Notes under the pieces: model-generated
The model's input: the letters and a program-made list of their open reading frames with translations, nothing else
Databases searched by the model: none
What the model was told of the DNA's origin: nothing
Part shown: piece after piece, positions 48,913 through 62,083 of the stretch
How positions within the stretch are numbered: position 1 is the stretch's first letter
Layout: every line of letters starts with the position of its first letter
NCBI RefSeq assembly: GCF_900112645.1
Contig: NZ_FOMO01000001.1
Location: 806,001 to 870,000 of the forward strand
Direction of reading: 5' to 3'
DNA from: Phytopseudomonas straminea
GTDB taxonomy: Bacteria; Pseudomonadota; Gammaproteobacteria; Pseudomonadales; Pseudomonadaceae
Length of the DNA: 64,000 nt
Made by a program: the position numbers and the translations under genes

Positions 48913-49785
48913 ATGGCTGCCAAGAAACGTGGGCTCGGACGAGGCCTGGACGCCCTGCTGGGAGGCACCAGCGTCGATACGCTCGAGCAGGAAGCGGTCA
49001 AGGCCGATACCCGTGAGCTGCAGCACCTGCCTCTGGATCTGATTCAGCGCGGCAAGTACCAGCCGCGTCGCGATATGGACGCCACCGCGCTCGAGGAACT
49101 GAGCCAGTCGATCAAGACCCACGGCGTCATGCAGCCCATCGTGGTGCGTCCGGTGGGCGACGGTCGCTTCGAGATCGTTGCCGGTGAGCGTCGCTGGCGA
49201 GCCACCCAGCAGGCGGGCCTGGATCGCATCCCGGCGCTGGTGCGCGAGCTGCCGGACGAAGCTGCCATCGCCATGGCGCTGATCGAGAACATCCAGCGCG
49301 AAGACCTCAACCCCATCGAGGAAGCCATGGCCCTGCAGCGCCTGCAGCAGGAATTCCAGCTGACTCAGCAACAGGTCGCCGAAGCGGTCGGAAAGTCGCG
49401 GGTGACCATCACCAACCTGTTGCGCCTGATCGCCTTGCCCGAGGAAGTGAAAACCCTGCTCTCCCATGGCGACCTGGAGATGGGCCACGCCCGCGCGCTG
49501 CTAGGCCTGCCGGTCGAACAGCAGACCGAAGGTGCGCGACACGTTGTCGCACGCGGCCTCACCGTGCGCCAGACCGAGGCACTGGTACGCCAGTGGCTCA
49601 ATACTCAGGAGCGGCCAACTGCCACTACCAAGGTCGATCCGGATATCAGCCGGCTCGAACAGCGCCTGGCTGAGCGGCTGGGCTCTCCCGTGCAGATCAA
49701 GCACGGCCAGAAGGGCAAGGGCCAACTGGTCATTCGCTACAATTCCCTCGACGAACTCCAGGGCGTTCTAGCCCACATCCGCTGA
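48913..49785 (+). CDS. parB: Chromosome-partitioning protein ParB (Spo0J)
   Basis: ParB binds parS and spreads as a CTP-dependent clamp. The 290-residue protein has an N-terminal ParA-contact segment (KKRGLGRGLDALLGG) and the CTPase-linked motifs GRFEIVAGERRWRATQQAG and ENIQREDLNPIEEA. A helix-turn-helix (LTQQQVAEAVGKSRVTITNL) lies near 165, followed by a C-terminal dimerisation domain. Its target parS sites occur 16 kb away in recF in this same window. Confidence 0.97.
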   Translation: MAAKKRGLGRGLDALLGGTSVDTLEQEAVKADTRELQHLPLDLIQRGKYQPRRDMDATALEELSQSIKTHGVMQPIVVRPVGDGRFEIVAGERRWRATQQAGLDRIPALVRELPDEAAIAMALIENIQREDLNPIEEAMALQRLQQEFQLTQQQVAEAVGKSRVTITNLLRLIALPEEVKTLLSHGDLEMGHARALLGLPVEQQTEGARHVVARGLTVRQTEALVRQWLNTQERPTATTKVDPDISRLEQRLAERLGSPVQIKHGQKGKGQLVIRYNSLDELQGVLAHIR

Positions 49786-49829
49786 AACAATTGCTCCCGG
49801 AGCACTACGGCGAAAAGACTTTCGGGCAG

Positions 49830-49858
49830 TTGAACGGGGTGGGAACCACCCCTATACT
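49830..49858 (+). promoter_or_regulatory. Sigma-70 promoter of the atp operon
   Basis: TTGAAC (49830-49835) and TATACT (49853-49858) are 17 nt apart, 84 nt upstream of atpI. A small perfect hairpin GGCACA-AAA-TGTGCC (49875-49889) lies in the leader. Confidence 0.75.
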
Positions 49859-49941
49859 CTGCGCGCATTTCGGCGGCACAAAATGTGCCAAGTTATTGAT
49901 TAGCTTGGCAACGATATCTGAGAGCTGTTACCCCGGGAAAA

Positions 49942-50337
49942 ATGATGGATACCCGCACGCCCAAACGCCTGCCGCTCCATCGTCTGCCGGTGTTTCCGAT
50001 TCTCGTGGTGCAACTGCTGGTGCTGTTGGTTCTCGCCGCTGCCTGCTGGCAATGGAAGGGCACAACCGCCGGCTATTCCGGATTGTGCGGCGGGCTGATC
50101 GCCTGGCTGCCGAATCTGTATTTCGCCCACAAGGCATTCCGGTTTTCCGGAGCGCGGGCGGCCCAGGCCATCGTCCGGTCGTTCTACGCCGGCGAAGCAG
50201 GGAAACTGGTTTTGACAGCAGTGCTTTTCGCGCTGGTGTTTGCAGGTGTGAAGCCATTGGATGCGGCGGCCTTGTTCGGCGTATTCCTGCTGACCCAATT
50301 GGTCAACTGGTTCGCACCCTTGCTGATGAAGAGATGA
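49942..50337 (+). CDS. atpI: ATP synthase subunit I
   Basis: AtpI is a small membrane protein that assists assembly of the c-ring; it is not part of the mature enzyme. The 131-residue protein has about four hydrophobic segments, including FPILVVQLLVLLVLAAACW and AGKLVLTAVLFALVFAGV. Two adjacent ATGs (49942 and 49945) could start it. It opens the atp operon, 31 nt before atpB. Confidence 0.92.
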   Translation: MMDTRTPKRLPLHRLPVFPILVVQLLVLLVLAAACWQWKGTTAGYSGLCGGLIAWLPNLYFAHKAFRFSGARAAQAIVRSFYAGEAGKLVLTAVLFALVFAGVKPLDAAALFGVFLLTQLVNWFAPLLMKR

Positions 50338-50344
50338 TTTTTAA

Positions 50345-51648
<1,304 letters not shown>

Positions 51649-51705
51649 TCACTCGAATTTTCGAGTTGATTGGTGTGATGGACAACGAACGAGCGAGGTG
51701 TTGGC

Positions 51706-52176
51706 GTGAACATTAATGCAACCCTGATTGGCCAGTCCGTTGCCTTCTTCATCTTCGTGCTGTTCTGCATGAAGTTCGTATGGCCTCCGGTCATTGCGGC
51801 TTTGCAAGAGCGTCAGAAGAAGATTGCTGAAGGTCTGGACGCTGCCAGTCGTGCGGCTCGTGACCTGGAGTTGGCCCAAGAGAAAGCGGGTCAGCAACTG
51901 CGCGAAGCCAAGACACAGGCTGCTGAAATCATTGAGCAAGCCAAGAAACGCGCGAACCAGATCGTCGATGAAGCCCGTGATCAGGCTCGCGTCGAGGCGG
52001 ATCGTGTGAAGGCTCAGGCTCAGGCCGAGATCGAACAGGAAATCAACAGCGTCAAAGACGCCCTGCGTGCCCAAGTGGGTGCCCTGGCCGTCGGCGGTGC
52101 CGAGAAGATCCTGGGCGCATCCATCGACCAAAACGCGCATGCGGAGCTGGTTTCCAAACTGGCCGCCGAAATTTAA
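51706..52176 (+). CDS. atpF: F1Fo ATP synthase subunit b
   Basis: Subunit b forms the peripheral stalk. The 156-residue protein starts at GTG 51706 and has one N-terminal membrane helix ([18 protein letters not shown]). A long charged coiled coil (about 35-156) contains the conserved A/E/K-rich [17 protein letters not shown] region. Length equals the family standard. It lies 14 nt before atpH. Confidence 0.97.
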   Translation: MNINATLIGQSVAFFIFVLFCMKFVWPPVIAALQERQKKIAEGLDAASRAARDLELAQEKAGQQLREAKTQAAEIIEQAKKRANQIVDEARDQARVEADRVKAQAQAEIEQEINSVKDALRAQVGALAVGGAEKILGASIDQNAHAELVSKLAAEI

Positions 52177-52190
52177 GCGAGGGCGCGATC

Positions 52191-52727
52191 ATGGCAGAAC
52201 TGACCACGTTGGCCCGACCTTATGCCAAGGCGGCTTTCGAATACGCCCAGGCCCACCAGCAGCTGGCCTCTTGGTCAGCCATGCTCGGCCTGGCAGCGGC
52301 GGTGTCTCAGGACGCCACCCTGCAGAGCGTGTTCAAGGCCCCGCGTTTGACGAGTACAGACAAGGCCACCACCTTCGTCGAGGTGTGTGGTGACAAGTTC
52401 GACGCCCAGGTACGCAATTTCATCCACGTTGTCGCAGAGAATGATCGTCTGGCCCTGTTGCCGGAAATCTTCGCGCTGTTCGAGCTGTACAAGGCCGAGC
52501 AGGAGAAGTCGATCGACGTGGACGTTACCAGTGCCTTCGCATTGAGCGATGAACAGCAAGACAAACTCGCCAAGGTTCTCAGTGCACGGCTCGGCCGGGA
52601 AGTGCGCCTGCACGCTGCGGAGGACGCCGCCTTGATTGGTGGTGTCGTGATCCGCGCCGGCGACCTGGTTATCGATGGCTCAGTTCGCGGCAAGATCGCG
52701 AAGCTGGCCGAAGCATTGAAATCTTGA
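52191..52727 (+). CDS. atpH: F1Fo ATP synthase subunit delta
   Basis: Subunit delta joins the F1 head to the peripheral stalk. The 178-residue protein has the N-terminal helical bundle [20 protein letters not shown] and the C-terminal motif [20 protein letters not shown], the conserved delta/OSCP signature. It lies between atpF and atpA as expected. Confidence 0.97.
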   Translation: MAELTTLARPYAKAAFEYAQAHQQLASWSAMLGLAAAVSQDATLQSVFKAPRLTSTDKATTFVEVCGDKFDAQVRNFIHVVAENDRLALLPEIFALFELYKAEQEKSIDVDVTSAFALSDEQQDKLAKVLSARLGREVRLHAAEDAALIGGVVIRAGDLVIDGSVRGKIAKLAEALKS

Positions 52728-52748
52728 GTTTGAAGGGGCAGCAGAGCT

Positions 52749-54293
52749 ATGCAGCAACTCAATCCTTCCGAAATTAGTGAAATCATCAAGGGACGTATCG
52801 AGAAACTCGACGTCTCTTCCCAAGCCCGTAACGAAGGCACCATCGTCAGCGTATCCGACGGTATCGTGCGCATTCACGGTCTCGCCGACGTCATGTACGG
52901 CGAAATGATCGAGTTCCCGGGCAGCGTCTACGGTATGGCACTGAACCTGGAGCAGGACTCCGTCGGTGCCGTTGTCCTGGGTGCGTACACCACCCTGGCC
53001 GAAGGCATGAGCGCCAAGTGCACCGGTCGCATCCTGGAAGTTCCGGTTGGTCCGGAACTGCTGGGCCGGGTTGTCGACGCACTGGGTAACCCGATCGATG
53101 GCAAAGGCCCGATCAACACCGCCGCTACCGACGCTGTCGAGAAAGTGGCTCCAGGTGTGATCTGGCGTAAGTCGGTCGACCAGCCGGTACAGACTGGCTA
53201 CAAGTCGGTCGATGCCATGATCCCGGTAGGCCGTGGCCAGCGCGAGCTGATCATCGGTGACCGTCAGATCGGTAAGACTGCCCTGGCCGTCGACGCCATC
53301 ATCAACCAGAAGAACAGCGGCATCTTCTGCGTCTACGTAGCCGTTGGTCAGAAGCAATCGACCATCGCCAACGTGGTGCGCAAGCTGGAAGAGTCCGGTG
53401 CTCTGGCCAACACCATCGTCGTAGCTGCTTCGGCTTCCGAATCGGCTGCACTGCAGTTCCTGGCTCCTTACGCCGGCTGCACCATGGGCGAATACTTCCG
53501 CGACCGCGGTGAAGACGCGCTGATCGTTTATGACGATCTGTCCAAGCAAGCAGTGGCTTACCGCCAGATTTCCCTGCTGCTGCGCCGTCCGCCAGGCCGT
53601 GAAGCCTACCCGGGCGACGTGTTCTATCTCCACAGCCGTCTGCTGGAGCGTGCTTCGCGCGTTTCCGAAGAGTACGTCGAGAAGTTCACCAACGGCGCCG
53701 TGACTGGCAAGACCGGTTCCCTGACCGCTCTGCCGATCATCGAAACCCAGGCTGGCGACGTTTCCGCGTTCGTTCCGACCAACGTGATTTCCATCACCGA
53801 CGGTCAGATCTTCCTGGAATCGGCCATGTTCAACTCGGGTATCCGTCCGGCCGTCAACGCCGGTATCTCGGTATCCCGTGTGGGTGGTGCTGCGCAGACC
53901 AAGATCATCAAGAAGCTCTCCGGTGGTATCCGTACCGCTCTGGCTCAGTACCGTGAACTGGCGGCATTCGCCCAGTTCGCTTCTGACCTGGACGAAGCCA
54001 CCCGCAAACAGCTCGAGCATGGTCAGCGTGTTACCGAGCTGATGAAGCAGAAGCAATACGCTCCGATGTCCATCGCGGACATGGCGCTGTCGCTGTATGC
54101 CGCCGAGCGTGGTTTCCTGACCGACATCGAAGTCGCCAAGATCATCAGCTTCGAGCAGGCTCTGATCGCCTTCTTCAACCGTGATCACGCCGACCTGATG
54201 GCGAAGATCAACGAGAAGGGTGACTTCAACGACGACATCGATGGCCAGCTCAAAGCCGGTATCGAGAAGTTCAAAGCCACCCAAACCTGGTAA
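52749..54293 (+). CDS. atpA: F1Fo ATP synthase subunit alpha
   Basis: Alpha is the non-catalytic nucleotide-binding subunit of F1. The 514-residue protein has the P-loop [13 protein letters not shown] near residue 170, the alpha/beta signature region [17 protein letters not shown] near 365, and the alpha-type start [20 protein letters not shown]. Length is typical. Confidence 0.98.
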   Translation: MQQLNPSEISEIIKGRIEKLDVSSQARNEGTIVSVSDGIVRIHGLADVMYGEMIEFPGSVYGMALNLEQDSVGAVVLGAYTTLAEGMSAKCTGRILEVPVGPELLGRVVDALGNPIDGKGPINTAATDAVEKVAPGVIWRKSVDQPVQTGYKSVDAMIPVGRGQRELIIGDRQIGKTALAVDAIINQKNSGIFCVYVAVGQKQSTIANVVRKLEESGALANTIVVAASASESAALQFLAPYAGCTMGEYFRDRGEDALIVYDDLSKQAVAYRQISLLLRRPPGREAYPGDVFYLHSRLLERASRVSEEYVEKFTNGAVTGKTGSLTALPIIETQAGDVSAFVPTNVISITDGQIFLESAMFNSGIRPAVNAGISVSRVGGAAQTKIIKKLSGGIRTALAQYRELAAFAQFASDLDEATRKQLEHGQRVTELMKQKQYAPMSIADMALSLYAAERGFLTDIEVAKIISFEQALIAFFNRDHADLMAKINEKGDFNDDIDGQLKAGIEKFKATQTW

Positions 54294-54343
54294 GCCGCAG
54301 CGGGCGTCGAGAGACGCCCGCCTGCTAACCCGATAGGTGTGAA

Positions 54344-55204
54344 ATGGCAGGCGCAAAAGAGATTCGCAGCAAGATTGCGAGCATCAAAAGCACGCAGAAG
54401 ATCACCAGCGCCATGGAAAAGGTGGCGGTCAGCAAGATGCGCAAGGCACAACAGCGCATGGCAGCTAGCCGCCCCTACGCGGAGCGTATCCGCCAGGTAA
54501 TTGGTCATCTGGCCAACGCCAACCCGGAATACCGTCATCCCTTCATGATCGAACGCGAAGTAAAGCGCGTCGGTTACGTGGTGGTGAGTTCGGACCGTGG
54601 TCTGTGCGGTGGCTTGAATACCAACCTGTTCAAGGCCCTGGTCAAGGACATGTCGGCAAACCGCGAGCGCGGCGTGGAGATCGATCTCTGCGTAGTTGGC
54701 AGCAAGGGTGCGGCATTCTTCCGCAACTTTGGTGGCAACGTGGTCGCTGCAATCAGCCACCTCGGCGAAGAGCCGTCGATCAACGATCTGATCGGCAGCG
54801 TCAAGGTGATGCTCGATGCTTACCTGGAAGGGCGCATCGACCGTTTGTCCGTGGTTTCCAACAAGTTCATCAACACCATGACCCAGAAGCCGACCGTGGA
54901 GCAGTTGATTCCACTGGTGGCCGATCCGGATCAGGAGCTGAAACACCACTGGGACTACCTGTACGAACCCGACGCCAAGCAGCTGCTTGACGGGCTGATG
55001 GTGCGCTACGTGGAGTCGCAGGTGTACCAGGCAGTGGTCGAGAACAATGCAGCCGAACAGGCCGCACGGATGATCGCGATGAAGAACGCCACCGATAACG
55101 CTGGCGACCTCATCAAAGACCTGCAGTTGATCTACAACAAGGCACGTCAGGCAGCGATCACCCAGGAAATTTCGGAAATCGTCGGCGGCGCTGCCGCGGT
55201 TTAA
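54344..55204 (+). CDS. atpG: F1Fo ATP synthase subunit gamma
   Basis: Gamma is the rotating central stalk. The 286-residue protein begins [20 protein letters not shown] and ends [20 protein letters not shown], the two conserved coiled-coil ends of the family. A Rossmann-like middle domain ([18 protein letters not shown]) is present. Length is typical. Confidence 0.98.
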   Translation: MAGAKEIRSKIASIKSTQKITSAMEKVAVSKMRKAQQRMAASRPYAERIRQVIGHLANANPEYRHPFMIEREVKRVGYVVVSSDRGLCGGLNTNLFKALVKDMSANRERGVEIDLCVVGSKGAAFFRNFGGNVVAAISHLGEEPSINDLIGSVKVMLDAYLEGRIDRLSVVSNKFINTMTQKPTVEQLIPLVADPDQELKHHWDYLYEPDAKQLLDGLMVRYVESQVYQAVVENNAAEQAARMIAMKNATDNAGDLIKDLQLIYNKARQAAITQEISEIVGGAAAV

Positions 55205-56608
<1,404 letters not shown>

Positions 56609-56650
56609 TCACCCGTGCGCCCGGCAACGGGCGCTTACGTGAGGCTAGAT

Positions 56651-57079
56651 ATGGCTATGACAGTCCATTGCGACATCGTCAGCGCAGAAGGCGAGATCTT
56701 CTCCGGTCTGGTCGAGATGGTGATCGCGCATGGCAACCTGGGTGATCTGGGTATCACCCCGGGCCACGCGCCGCTGATCACCGACCTCAAGCCGGGCCCG
56801 ATTCGTCTGGTCAAGCAGGGTGGCGATATCGAGGTGTTCTACATCTCCGGTGGCTTCCTGGAAGTGCAGCCAAGCATGGTCAAGGTTCTTGCCGATACCG
56901 TGCAGCGCGCTGCTGACCTGGACGAAGCCTCCGCTCAGGAAGCCGTCAAGGCTGCCGAGAAAGCGCTGAGCGAGCAGGGAGCCGAGTTCGACTACGGTTC
57001 CGCCGCTGCTCGTCTGGCCGAAGCCGCAGCCCAGCTGCGCACCGTCCAGCAAATGCGCAAGAAGTTCGGCGGTAGCTGA
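56651..57079 (+). CDS. atpC: F1Fo ATP synthase subunit epsilon
   Basis: Epsilon is part of the rotor and can inhibit ATP hydrolysis. The 142-residue protein has the N-terminal beta sandwich ([20 protein letters not shown], then [14 protein letters not shown]) and a C-terminal helical hairpin. ATG at 56651 gives MAMTVHCD, the normal start; an upstream in-frame start at 56615 is less likely. It is the last gene of the operon. Confidence 0.96.
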   Translation: MAMTVHCDIVSAEGEIFSGLVEMVIAHGNLGDLGITPGHAPLITDLKPGPIRLVKQGGDIEVFYISGGFLEVQPSMVKVLADTVQRAADLDEASAQEAVKAAEKALSEQGAEFDYGSAAARLAEAAAQLRTVQQMRKKFGGS

Positions 57080-57105
57080 TACCGACGCTCTTCATCGTTG
57101 CTTGG

Positions 57106-57136
57106 AAAAGGGGTAGCCTTGGCTACCCCTTTTTTT
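57106..57136 (+). terminator. Terminator of the atp operon
   Basis: GGGGTAGCC (57110-57118) and GGCTACCCC (57121-57129) form a perfect stem flanked by AAAA and a seven-T run, about 30 nt after atpC. Confidence 0.93.
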
Positions 57137-57276
57137 GCCCGCGATTTAACCAAGGTTGTGGATAACCCGATCATGTGGGAGCAGCTTTACCCACGACGAT
57201 CTATCACTGATCGACACTCGCGCAACGGATTGCTGTGAACCCTCTTTCTTTCCGCTCTCGTTTATCTGGATCTGCC

Positions 57277-58641
57277 ATGTCCCTTGATATCGTCATTCTC
57301 GCCGCTGGCCAGGGCACCCGCATGCGTTCGGCGCTGCCCAAGGTGCTGCATCCGGTCGCTCACAAGCCCATGCTTGGCCACGTCATCGACACTGCCCGCA
57401 GTCTGCAGCCGCAGAGCATCCAGGTGGTGATCGGCCATGGCGCCGAGAGGGTACGCGAGCGCCTGGCGGCCGACGACCTGAATTTCGTCATCCAGGCCGA
57501 GCAGTTGGGTACCGGCCACGCTGTGGCCCAGGCCCAGCCGGCCTTGAGTGCCGATACGGTCTTGATCCTGTACGGGGACGTGCCGCTAATCGAGCCGGCG
57601 ACCCTGCAACGCCTGCTGGAGCTGGTCAACGACAACCAGCTGGGCCTGCTCACCGTCGAGCTGGCCGACCCGACCGGCTACGGCCGCATCGTGCGTGACG
57701 AGCAGGGCGCCGTGCAGGCCATCGTCGAACACAAAGATGCCAGCGAGGCACAGCGGCAGATCCGTGAAGGCAACACTGGCATTCTCGCCGTGCCCGGCAA
57801 GCGCCTGGGCGACTGGCTGGGGCGCCTCTCGAACAGCAACGCTCAGGGCGAGTACTACCTGACCGACGTGATCGCCATGGCGGTCGCTGACGGCCTGATA
57901 GTGGCCACCGCTACCGCTGCCGACGAAATGGAAGTGCTCGGCGCCAACGACCGTATACAGCTCGCCCAGCTCGAGTGCCATTACCAGCAGCGCATGGCTC
58001 GCCGGCTGATGGCCCAGGGCGTAACCCTGCGCGATCCGCACCGTTTCGACGTACGTGGTGAGGTGATCGTAGGCCGTGACGTGACCATCGATATCAACGT
58101 GATCCTCGAAGGCCAGGTAGTCATCGAAGACGACGTACAGATCGGCCCGAACTGCGTGATCAAGGACAGCACCCTGCGCAAGGGCGCCATCGTCAAGGCC
58201 AACAGCCACCTGGAAGGCGCCGAAGTGGGGGAAGGTGCCGATTGCGGTCCGTTCGCCCGTTTGCGGCCGGGCAGCGTACTGGGCGCCAAGGCCCACGTGG
58301 GTAACTTCGTGGAGTTGAAGAACGCCGTGCTGGGCGAGGGTGCCAAGGCCGGTCACCTGAGCTATCTGGGTGATGCCGAGATCGGTGCGCGCAGCAACAT
58401 CGGTGCGGGTACCATCACCTGCAACTACGACGGTGCCAACAAGCACCGCACCGTAATGGGCGAGGATGTCTTCGTCGGCTCCAACAGTGCGCTGGTAGCG
58501 CCCGTAGCACTGGGCGATGGCGTCACTACCGCTGCCGGTTCGGTCGTTACCTCGGATGTGCCGGCCAACAACCTGGCCGTCGCGCGCGGCCGGCAGCGTA
58601 ATATCGAAGGCTGGCAGCGTCCCACCAAGAAAAAGCCGTAG
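57277..58641 (+). CDS. glmU: Bifunctional UDP-GlcNAc pyrophosphorylase / GlcN-1-P acetyltransferase
   Basis: GlmU acetylates glucosamine-1-phosphate and then joins it to UTP, giving UDP-GlcNAc for peptidoglycan and LPS. The 454-residue protein has the N-terminal uridyltransferase signature [19 protein letters not shown]. From about residue 250 it has a left-handed beta-helix with hexapeptide repeats ([20 protein letters not shown]). ATG at 57277 ([11 protein letters not shown]) is chosen over 57235. A perfect DnaA-box 9-mer (57157-57165) precedes it. Confidence 0.97.
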   Translation: MSLDIVILAAGQGTRMRSALPKVLHPVAHKPMLGHVIDTARSLQPQSIQVVIGHGAERVRERLAADDLNFVIQAEQLGTGHAVAQAQPALSADTVLILYGDVPLIEPATLQRLLELVNDNQLGLLTVELADPTGYGRIVRDEQGAVQAIVEHKDASEAQRQIREGNTGILAVPGKRLGDWLGRLSNSNAQGEYYLTDVIAMAVADGLIVATATAADEMEVLGANDRIQLAQLECHYQQRMARRLMAQGVTLRDPHRFDVRGEVIVGRDVTIDINVILEGQVVIEDDVQIGPNCVIKDSTLRKGAIVKANSHLEGAEVGEGADCGPFARLRPGSVLGAKAHVGNFVELKNAVLGEGAKAGHLSYLGDAEIGARSNIGAGTITCNYDGANKHRTVMGEDVFVGSNSALVAPVALGDGVTTAAGSVVTSDVPANNLAVARGRQRNIEGWQRPTKKKP

Positions 58642-58774
58642 TCGCACGCTGTGGATAACCGGCAGCCAGCGCACCGCAGTAGCCATTAGGGTTATCCACA
58701 GCAATGTTCCTCTTGACGCCAAAAGCGTGTTGAGTTTTGATTCGCGCCATTATCTTTCGAATCGAAACTTAAGC
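58642..58774. promoter_or_regulatory. glmU-glmR spacer: paired DnaA boxes and a DeoR-type operator
   Basis: Two perfect DnaA-box 9-mers in opposite orientation lie at 58650-58658 and 58692-58700. Just before the regulator start is the perfect 13-nt dyad TTTCGAATCGAAA (58755-58767), whose TTTCG/CGAAA halves are typical of DeoR/GlpR-family operators. This suggests autoregulation and possibly control of glmS. Confidence 0.65.
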
Positions 58775-59548
58775 ATGTCGAAACGCAACACACCGCAACG
58801 CCGACACACCATTCTTGCCTTGCTCGCCGAGCAGGGCGAGGTGAGCGTCGACGCCTTGGCCAAGCGTTTCGCCACCTCCGAAGTAACCATTCGCAAGGAT
58901 CTTGCTGCGCTGGAAGCCAATGGCCTGCTGTTGCGCCGTTATGGCGGTGCAGTGCCGCTGCCCCAGGAAATGATGGTCGAGAGCAGCCAGCCAGTGTCTC
59001 GCTACAAGCAGGCGATCGCTCGGGCCGGCGTGGCGCGCATCCGCGAGCATGCGCGGATCATCATCGACAGCGGCACCACCACGGCGGCGATGATCCCCGA
59101 GCTGGGCCACAAGCCCGGTCTGGTGGTGATGACCAATTCCCTGAACGTGGCCAATGCGCTGCGCGATATCGAGCACGAGCCGGTGCTGCTGATGACCGGC
59201 GGCACGTGGGATCCGCATTCGGAGTCCTTCCAGGGCCAGGTCGCCGAGCAGGTGCTGCGCTCCTATGATTTCGACCAGCTATTCATCGGCGCCGACGGCA
59301 TCGATCTGCAGCGCGGCACCACCACCTTCAACGAGCTGCTGGGCCTTTCGCGGGTGATGGCCGAGGTGGCCCGTGAGGTGATCGTGATGGTCGAGAGCGA
59401 CAAGATCGGCCGGCGCATTCCCAATCTCGAGCTGCCCTGGGGCAGCGTGCACACCCTGATTACCGACGAGCGCCTCGACAGCGAGGCGCGCGAACAACTC
59501 TTGGCCCGCGGGATCCAGCTGATCTGCGCGGCCACTGACGCATCCTGA
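58775..59548 (+). CDS. glmR: DeoR/GlpR-family transcriptional regulator
   Basis: The 257-residue protein has the DeoR helix-turn-helix at about 6-57 ([20 protein letters not shown] and [20 protein letters not shown]). A C-terminal DeoRC sensor domain contains [14 protein letters not shown]. The gene sits between glmU and glmS, the usual place of the amino-sugar regulator in pseudomonads, so GlcN-6-P or a related sugar phosphate is a likely effector by inference. ATG at 58775 is chosen because it gives the family length and follows the operator-like dyad; the open frame extends upstream into glmU without meaning. Confidence 0.88.
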   Translation: MSKRNTPQRRHTILALLAEQGEVSVDALAKRFATSEVTIRKDLAALEANGLLLRRYGGAVPLPQEMMVESSQPVSRYKQAIARAGVARIREHARIIIDSGTTTAAMIPELGHKPGLVVMTNSLNVANALRDIEHEPVLLMTGGTWDPHSESFQGQVAEQVLRSYDFDQLFIGADGIDLQRGTTTFNELLGLSRVMAEVAREVIVMVESDKIGRRIPNLELPWGSVHTLITDERLDSEAREQLLARGIQLICAATDAS

Positions 59549-59558
59549 GGAGAACGCT

Positions 59559-61397
59559 ATGTGTGGCATCGTAGGCGCCATTGCCGAACGCAACATCACC
59601 GCCGTGCTGGTCGAGGGCCTGAAGCGCCTCGAATACCGCGGCTATGACAGTGCCGGCGTGGCACTGCTCGATGACATCGGAAGCCTGCAGCGCCGTCGTC
59701 GCGTTGGCAAGGTCAGCGAGTTGGAGGCGGCGCTGGACAGCGAGCCGCTGCCGGGCCGTCTGGGTATCGCCCACACCCGCTGGGCCACCCACGGCGTGCC
59801 GACCGAAAACAATGCCCACCCACACTTTTCCGGTGATCAACTGGCGGTGGTGCATAACGGCATCATCGAAAACCATGGCCCGTTGCGCGAGCAGTTGCAG
59901 GGCCTGGGTTACCACTTCAGCTCGGATACCGACACCGAAGTCATCGTCCACCTGCTCGACCACACCCTGAAGAGCCATAGCGACCTGGCCGACGCCCTCA
60001 AGGCGGTGGTCAAGCAATTGCGCGGCGCCTACGGCCTGGCGGTGATCAGCGCGGCCAACCCGAATCGTCTGCTCGCCGCCCGCAGTGGCAGCCCGCTGGT
60101 GATCGGTTTGGGCCTGGGCGAGAACTTCCTCGCCTCCGACCAGCTTGCCCTGCGCCAGGTCACTGACCGTTTCATGTACCTGGAAGAAGGCGATATCGCC
60201 GAAATCCAGCGCGACAGCGTGCAGATCTGGGATGCCAACGGCAACGTTGTGCAGCGCGAAGCGGTGCAGTACCACGAAGGTGCCGATGCGGCCGACAAGG
60301 GCGTGTTCCGTCACTTCATGCTCAAGGAGATCCACGAGCAGCCCAAGGTCGTGCAACGCACCCTGGAAGGCCGCCTCGGCAGCGACCATGTGCTGGTGCA
60401 GGCCTTTGGCCCCCAGGCCGCCGAACTGTTCGCCAAGGTGCGCAACGTGCAGATCGTCGCCTGTGGTACCAGCTACCACGCCGGCATGGTTGCCCGTTAC
60501 TGGCTTGAAGAGCTGGCCGGCATCCCCTGCCAGGTCGAAGTGGCCAGCGAGTTTCGCTATCGCCGCGTCGCGGTGCAGCCGGACACCTTGTTCGTCAGCA
60601 TCTCCCAGTCCGGCGAGACGGCTGACACCCTGGCCGCGCTGCGCAACGCCAAGGCCGATGGCGGTTACCTGGCCAGCTTGGCGATCTGCAACGTCGGCAT
60701 AAGCTCGCTGGTACGCGAGTCCGACCTGACCCTGCTGACCCATGCCGGCCCCGAGATCGGCGTCGCCTCCACCAAGGCCTTCACCACCCAGCTGGTGGGC
60801 CTGATGCTGCTGACCCTGGCACTCGGCCAGGTCAAGGGCACGCTGCAAGCGGGTGTCGCCGCCGAACTCGTCGAGGAGCTGCGCCGCCTGCCGGCGCGCC
60901 TGGACGAAGCTCTGGCCATGGACAAGATCGTCGAGAAGGTTTCCGAGCTGTTCGCCGAAAAGCACCACACCCTGTTCCTTGGTCGTGGTGCCCAGTATCC
61001 GGTGGCGATGGAAGGCGCCCTCAAGCTCAAGGAAATTTCCTATATCCACGCCGAGGCCTACCCGGCTGGTGAGCTCAAGCACGGCCCGCTGGCCCTGGTC
61101 GACGCCGACATGCCGGTAGTCACCGTGGCGCCCAACAACGACCTGCTCGACAAGCTCAAGTCCAACCTGCAGGTGGTTCGCGCCCGTGGCGGCGAGCTGA
61201 TCGTGTTCGCCGATGCCAGTGCGGCCATGAGCAATGGCGAAGGCACCCATGTGGTTAACATGCCGCATATCCACGATGCCTTGGCACCGATCCTCTATAC
61301 CCTGCCGTTGCAACTGCTGTCCTACCATGTGGCCGTGCTGCGCGGCACCGATGTGGATCAGCCACGTAACCTGGCCAAGTCAGTCACGGTGGAATGA
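59559..61397 (+). CDS. glmS: Glutamine-fructose-6-phosphate aminotransferase (isomerising)
   Basis: GlmS makes glucosamine-6-phosphate from fructose-6-phosphate and glutamine, the first committed step to UDP-GlcNAc. The 612-residue protein begins [12 protein letters not shown], with Cys as the N-terminal nucleophile after Met removal. It has the class II glutaminase domain (1-240) and two SIS domains ([16 protein letters not shown] and [20 protein letters not shown]). It ends AKSVTVE, the conserved C-terminal region next to which Tn7 inserts in many bacteria; no Tn7 is seen here. Confidence 0.98.
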   Translation: MCGIVGAIAERNITAVLVEGLKRLEYRGYDSAGVALLDDIGSLQRRRRVGKVSELEAALDSEPLPGRLGIAHTRWATHGVPTENNAHPHFSGDQLAVVHNGIIENHGPLREQLQGLGYHFSSDTDTEVIVHLLDHTLKSHSDLADALKAVVKQLRGAYGLAVISAANPNRLLAARSGSPLVIGLGLGENFLASDQLALRQVTDRFMYLEEGDIAEIQRDSVQIWDANGNVVQREAVQYHEGADAADKGVFRHFMLKEIHEQPKVVQRTLEGRLGSDHVLVQAFGPQAAELFAKVRNVQIVACGTSYHAGMVARYWLEELAGIPCQVEVASEFRYRRVAVQPDTLFVSISQSGETADTLAALRNAKADGGYLASLAICNVGISSLVRESDLTLLTHAGPEIGVASTKAFTTQLVGLMLLTLALGQVKGTLQAGVAAELVEELRRLPARLDEALAMDKIVEKVSELFAEKHHTLFLGRGAQYPVAMEGALKLKEISYIHAEAYPAGELKHGPLALVDADMPVVTVAPNNDLLDKLKSNLQVVRARGGELIVFADASAAMSNGEGTHVVNMPHIHDALAPILYTLPLQLLSYHVAVLRGTDVDQPRNLAKSVTVE

Positions 61398-62083
61398 TGG
61401 GCGACAGGGCTGTGCTGGTTCAGTTGGGGCCACTGGCGCAATTGCGCGCCGGCCAACTGCCGCGGCGTCTGCTGCAGCTGTTTGTCGGCCTGGCGTTCTT
61501 CGGCATTTCCATGGCGATGATGATCCGCGGCAACCTGGGGCTGTCGCCCTGGGATGCGTTGCATGTCGGCCTGGCCAAGATGCTGCCGCTGAGCTTTGGC
61601 TGGATCGTGGTGGGTGTGTCCTTCACGGTGCTGCTGCTGTGGATTCCGCTGCGGGAAATCCCCGGCCTGGGCACTATCGCCAACGCCGTAGTGATCGGCC
61701 TGGTGGCCGACCTTACCCTGCAGCAGCTGGTGGCGCCGGAGGGTTTTATCTGGCGCCTGCTGCTGACCCTGGGCGGCGTGCTGCTCTGTGGTTTCGGCTC
61801 AGCGCTATATATCGGTGCCCAGCTGGGCCGTGGCCCGCGGGATGGCCTGATGACCGGCCTGCATAGGGTAACCGGTTATTCGTTGCGCTCCATGCGTACG
61901 GCCATCGAGTTGGGCGTGCTGCTGGTCGGCACCTTGCTCGCCGGCTACAAGGTGCTGGGCATCGGCACCCTGCTGTTCGCCTTCGGCATCGGCCCGCTGA
62001 CCCAGCTGATGCTGCCGTGGGTGCTGGTCAGGTTGCAGGCGCCCGTGAGCGAAAACGCTGCCATCACCCCCGAGGCGCGTTAG
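61394..62083 (+). CDS. YczE/YyaS/YitT-type membrane protein
   Basis: The 229-residue protein has about five or six hydrophobic helices and the family pattern [20 protein letters not shown] and [20 protein letters not shown], each with a glycine/proline turn repeated in the two halves. Function is unknown; relatives are putative transporters or sensors. Its start overlaps the glmS stop by 4 nt, so it is translationally coupled to glmS. Its end overlaps the convergent map stop by 4 nt. Confidence 0.85.
   Translation: MMGDRAVLVQLGPLAQLRAGQLPRRLLQLFVGLAFFGISMAMMIRGNLGLSPWDALHVGLAKMLPLSFGWIVVGVSFTVLLLWIPLREIPGLGTIANAVVIGLVADLTLQQLVAPEGFIWRLLLTLGGVLLCGFGSALYIGAQLGRGPRDGLMTGLHRVTGYSLRSMRTAIELGVLLVGTLLAGYKVLGIGTLLFAFGIGPLTQLMLPWVLVRLQAPVSENAAITPEAR

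Noticed and set aside
48113..49785. ParA/ParB as evidence of an integrated plasmid
   Set aside because: Order mnmG-rsmG-parA-parB and parS near oriC are those of the chromosomal Soj/Spo0J system.
52680..54356. 558-codon minus-strand open frame opposite atpA
   Set aside because: Antisense shadow of atpA; spans into the neighbouring genes without signals of its own.
58517..58774. N-terminal extension of the DeoR regulator into glmU
   Set aside because: The extension reads glmU out of frame and would include the promoter/operator region; family alignment of the start favours 58775.
59460..61328. 622-codon minus-strand open frame opposite glmS
   Set aside because: Antisense shadow of an obvious glmS; skewed Gln/Gly/His-rich composition.
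61398..61500. Tn7-type insertion at the glmS end
   Set aside because: The DNA after glmS is a coupled membrane-protein gene; no Tn7 end or tns gene is seen.
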